Program-made: the position numbers and the translations under genes
Part shown: positions 4,713 through 6,077 of the stretch, piece by piece
How positions within the stretch are numbered: the stretch's first letter is position 1
Layout of the letters: the number at the start of each line of letters is the position of its first letter
The notes under the pieces: generated by a model
Databases searched by the model: none
Seen by the model: the letters and a program-made list of their open reading frames with translations, nothing else
What the model was told of the DNA's origin: nothing
Origin: Halanaerobiales bacterium
GTDB taxonomy: Bacteria > Bacillota > Halanaerobiia > Halanaerobiales > JADQBU01
DNA: 6,077 bases
Assembly (NCBI GenBank): GCA_016278435.1
Contig: JADQBU010000398.1
Span: forward strand, 1-6,077
Direction: 5' to 3'

Positions 4713-6077
4713 ATGGTGTTTTTAACACCAGTAATCGGTATAGTTGCCCTGATCTTTGCTCTGTTTTTAGCAAAGAAGGTAAATAAGGCCGACCAGGGTA
4801 ATTCCAGGATGATTGAAATTTCAAAAGCGATTAATGAAGGAGCAATGGCTTTTCTGGGCCGGGAATACCGTATACTGGTAATTTTTGTTATCGCAGTTGC
4901 AATTATAATGTTCTTTTCTCCCGGTCTTGGCTGGCAGACCGCAATATGCTTTATATCAGGGGCTGTCTTTTCAGGACTGGCCGGTTTTATCGGTATGCAA
5001 ATAGCTACAAATGCTAACTCCCGTACAACCAGTGCTGCTCGAACTAGTCTTAATAAAGCACTGGAAATTGCTTTTTCCGGGGGAGCAGTTATGGGAATGT
5101 CGGTAGTTGGACTGGGGACACTTGGACTGGGTATATTTTACATAATATTTACCAAAAATATTGATTATATCCGGGGCTTTGCCTTTGGAGCCAGTTCGAT
5201 TGCTCTCTTTGCCCGTGTAGGTGGGGGAATTTATACCAAGGCTGCTGATGTCGGGGCTGACCTGGTCGGTAAAGTTGAGGCTGGAATTCCGGAGGATGAT
5301 CCCCGTAATCCAGCTGTTATCGCTGATAATGTCGGCGATAATGTCGGTGATGTTGCCGGTATGGGAGCCGATTTATTTGAGTCTTATGTAGGTTCAATCG
5401 TTGCAGCTATGACTCTGGGTACAATTCTTAGTACTGACCATGTTCTTTTACCACTGTTAATTGCCGCTCTGGGAATAGTGGCTGCTATTATAGGAACTCG
5501 TTTTACCAATGTTAAAGGTGATGGCAACCCGGCTAAAGCTCTGGAAAGAGGCACCCTCGTCAGTGCAGCTATTACTATCATTGGGGCTTATTTCCTGGTG
5601 GACTCATTGATAGGAGATTTAGGGGTATTCTGGGCTATTATCGCTGGACTCATAGCCGGTATCTTAATAGGTAGAATAACTGAATATTATACATCTGATC
5701 ATTATAAACCTGTCCAGTATATTGCTGAACAATCTCAGACCGGTACTGGTCCCAATATAATCAGTGGGATATCTGTAGGAATGATGAGTACAATGTTCCC
5801 AGTTTTAGTGATTGCCCTGGCTATCTTTATTGCTTATAATCTGGGTGGTTTATACGGTATTGCTATGGCTGCTGTTGGTATGCTGGCAACAACAGGTATA
5901 ACACTGGCCGTTGATGCTTATGGACCTATTGCTGATAATGCCGGTGGAATTGCAGAGATGGCAGAACTCGGTCCAGAAGTTAGAAAGATTACTGATAAGC
6001 TGGATTCAGTTGGAAATACTACTGCAGCAATTGGCAAGGGATTTGCTATCGGGTCTGCAGCTCTGACAGCACTCTCA
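4713..6077 (+). CDS. hppA: K+-dependent ion-translocating membrane pyrophosphatase, N-terminal part (3' end outside window)
   Basis: This integral membrane enzyme hydrolyses pyrophosphate and pumps H+ or Na+ out of the cytoplasm, recovering energy from the pyrophosphate made in biosynthesis. The frame is open from the ATG at 4713 to the window end: 455 codons of an expected 650-700. It begins with a hydrophobic helix (about 3-20), and further hydrophobic segments lie near 54-69, 76-97 and 122-146. The substrate-site signature is intact: GGGIYTKAADVGADLVGKVE (170-189), DDPRNPAVIADNVGDNVGD (195-213) and GMGADLFESYVGS (216-228), then DAYGPIADNAGGIAEM (401-416) and GNTTAAIGKGFAIGSAAL (434-451). 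Ala438 in GNTTAA is the residue typical of K+-dependent enzymes (Lys in K+-independent ones). Glu223 matches the position of the Thermotoga maritima Na+-PPase transport Glu (Glu246), so a Na+ or Na+/H+ pump is favoured; this is inference. AAGGGGGA (4699-4706) is the ribosome-binding site. A 7-bp hairpin covers the start codon. Confidence 0.96.
   Translation, partial: MVFLTPVIGIVALIFALFLAKKVNKADQGNSRMIEISKAINEGAMAFLGREYRILVIFVIAVAIIMFFSPGLGWQTAICFISGAVFSGLAGFIGMQIATNANSRTTSAARTSLNKALEIAFSGGAVMGMSVVGLGTLGLGIFYIIFTKNIDYIRGFAFGASSIALFARVGGGIYTKAADVGADLVGKVEAGIPEDDPRNPAVIADNVGDNVGDVAGMGADLFESYVGSIVAAMTLGTILSTDHVLLPLLIAALGIVAAIIGTRFTNVKGDGNPAKALERGTLVSAAITIIGAYFLVDSLIGDLGVFWAIIAGLIAGILIGRITEYYTSDHYKPVQYIAEQSQTGTGPNIISGISVGMMSTMFPVLVIALAIFIAYNLGGLYGIAMAAVGMLATTGITLAVDAYGPIADNAGGIAEMAELGPEVRKITDKLDSVGNTTAAIGKGFAIGSAALTALS
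4714..4730 (+). promoter_or_regulatory. Perfect hairpin over the hppA start codon
   Basis: TGGTGTT (4714-4720) is exactly complementary to AACACCA (4724-4730) with a 3-nt T loop. The stem includes the second and third bases of the ATG and codons 2-6, while the Shine-Dalgarno (4699-4706) stays free. Such a structure could lower translation initiation of hppA or make it conditional. The pairing is seen directly; the effect is inferred. Confidence 0.5.

Noticed and set aside
5325..5360. Imperfect tandem 12-bp repeat in hppA (GATAATGTCGGC-like units).
   Set aside because: It encodes the conserved DNVGDNVGDVAG substrate-binding motif of membrane pyrophosphatases, so the repetition is explained by protein function.
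1..6077. Mobile elements, CRISPR arrays, tRNA or rRNA genes, riboswitches.
   Set aside because: No transposase-like frame, regularly spaced repeats, tRNA-like cloverleaf or recognisable riboswitch core was seen; nearly all the DNA is accounted for by housekeeping genes of uniform composition.

Overview
The window is ordinary housekeeping DNA: the downstream half of a glycolytic operon, followed by secG and a membrane pyrophosphatase gene. All genes lie on the + strand. The set of separate pgk, tpiA, gpmI and eno genes followed by secG, the strong purine-rich ribosome-binding sites, the AT-rich spacers and the moderately low G+C point to an anaerobic Firmicutes/Clostridia-type bacterium. A member of, or relative of, Halanaerobiales is my best guess, but no marker here proves it.

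Layout: (1) 1-378 is the 3' third of pgk. (2) 467-1234 is tpiA, (3) 1292-2833 is gpmI and (4) 2900-4189 is eno, separated by spacers of 88, 57 and 66 nt with no clear terminator between them, so they look co-transcribed. These four genes convert 1,3-bisphosphoglycerate to phosphoenolpyruvate and interconvert the triose phosphates. (5) 4190-4457 is a 268-nt gap with no convincing gene. It holds a good intrinsic terminator after eno and two candidate promoters, one of them overlapping the terminator hairpin. (6) 4458-4676 is secG, the small SecYEG subunit. (7) 4713-6077 is the first 455 codons of hppA, a K+-dependent ion-pumping pyrophosphatase, cut off by the window end. Its residues fit a Na+-pumping (or Na+/H+) type better than a plant-type H+ pump.

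How the genes relate: the glycolytic block makes phosphoenolpyruvate and ATP by substrate-level phosphorylation. HppA would recover energy from the pyrophosphate released by biosynthesis as an ion gradient. SecG helps insert and export membrane and secreted proteins. The terminator and promoters suggest secG-hppA is a transcription unit partly uncoupled from the glycolytic operon.

I found no undescribed system. The points worth a second look are small and mostly regulatory: a perfect hairpin over the hppA start codon, a promoter-like sequence embedded in the eno terminator, sequence elements shared by the glycolytic spacers, a duplicated Shine-Dalgarno segment before tpiA, a TTG start for eno, and an apparent one-residue insertion in PGK.
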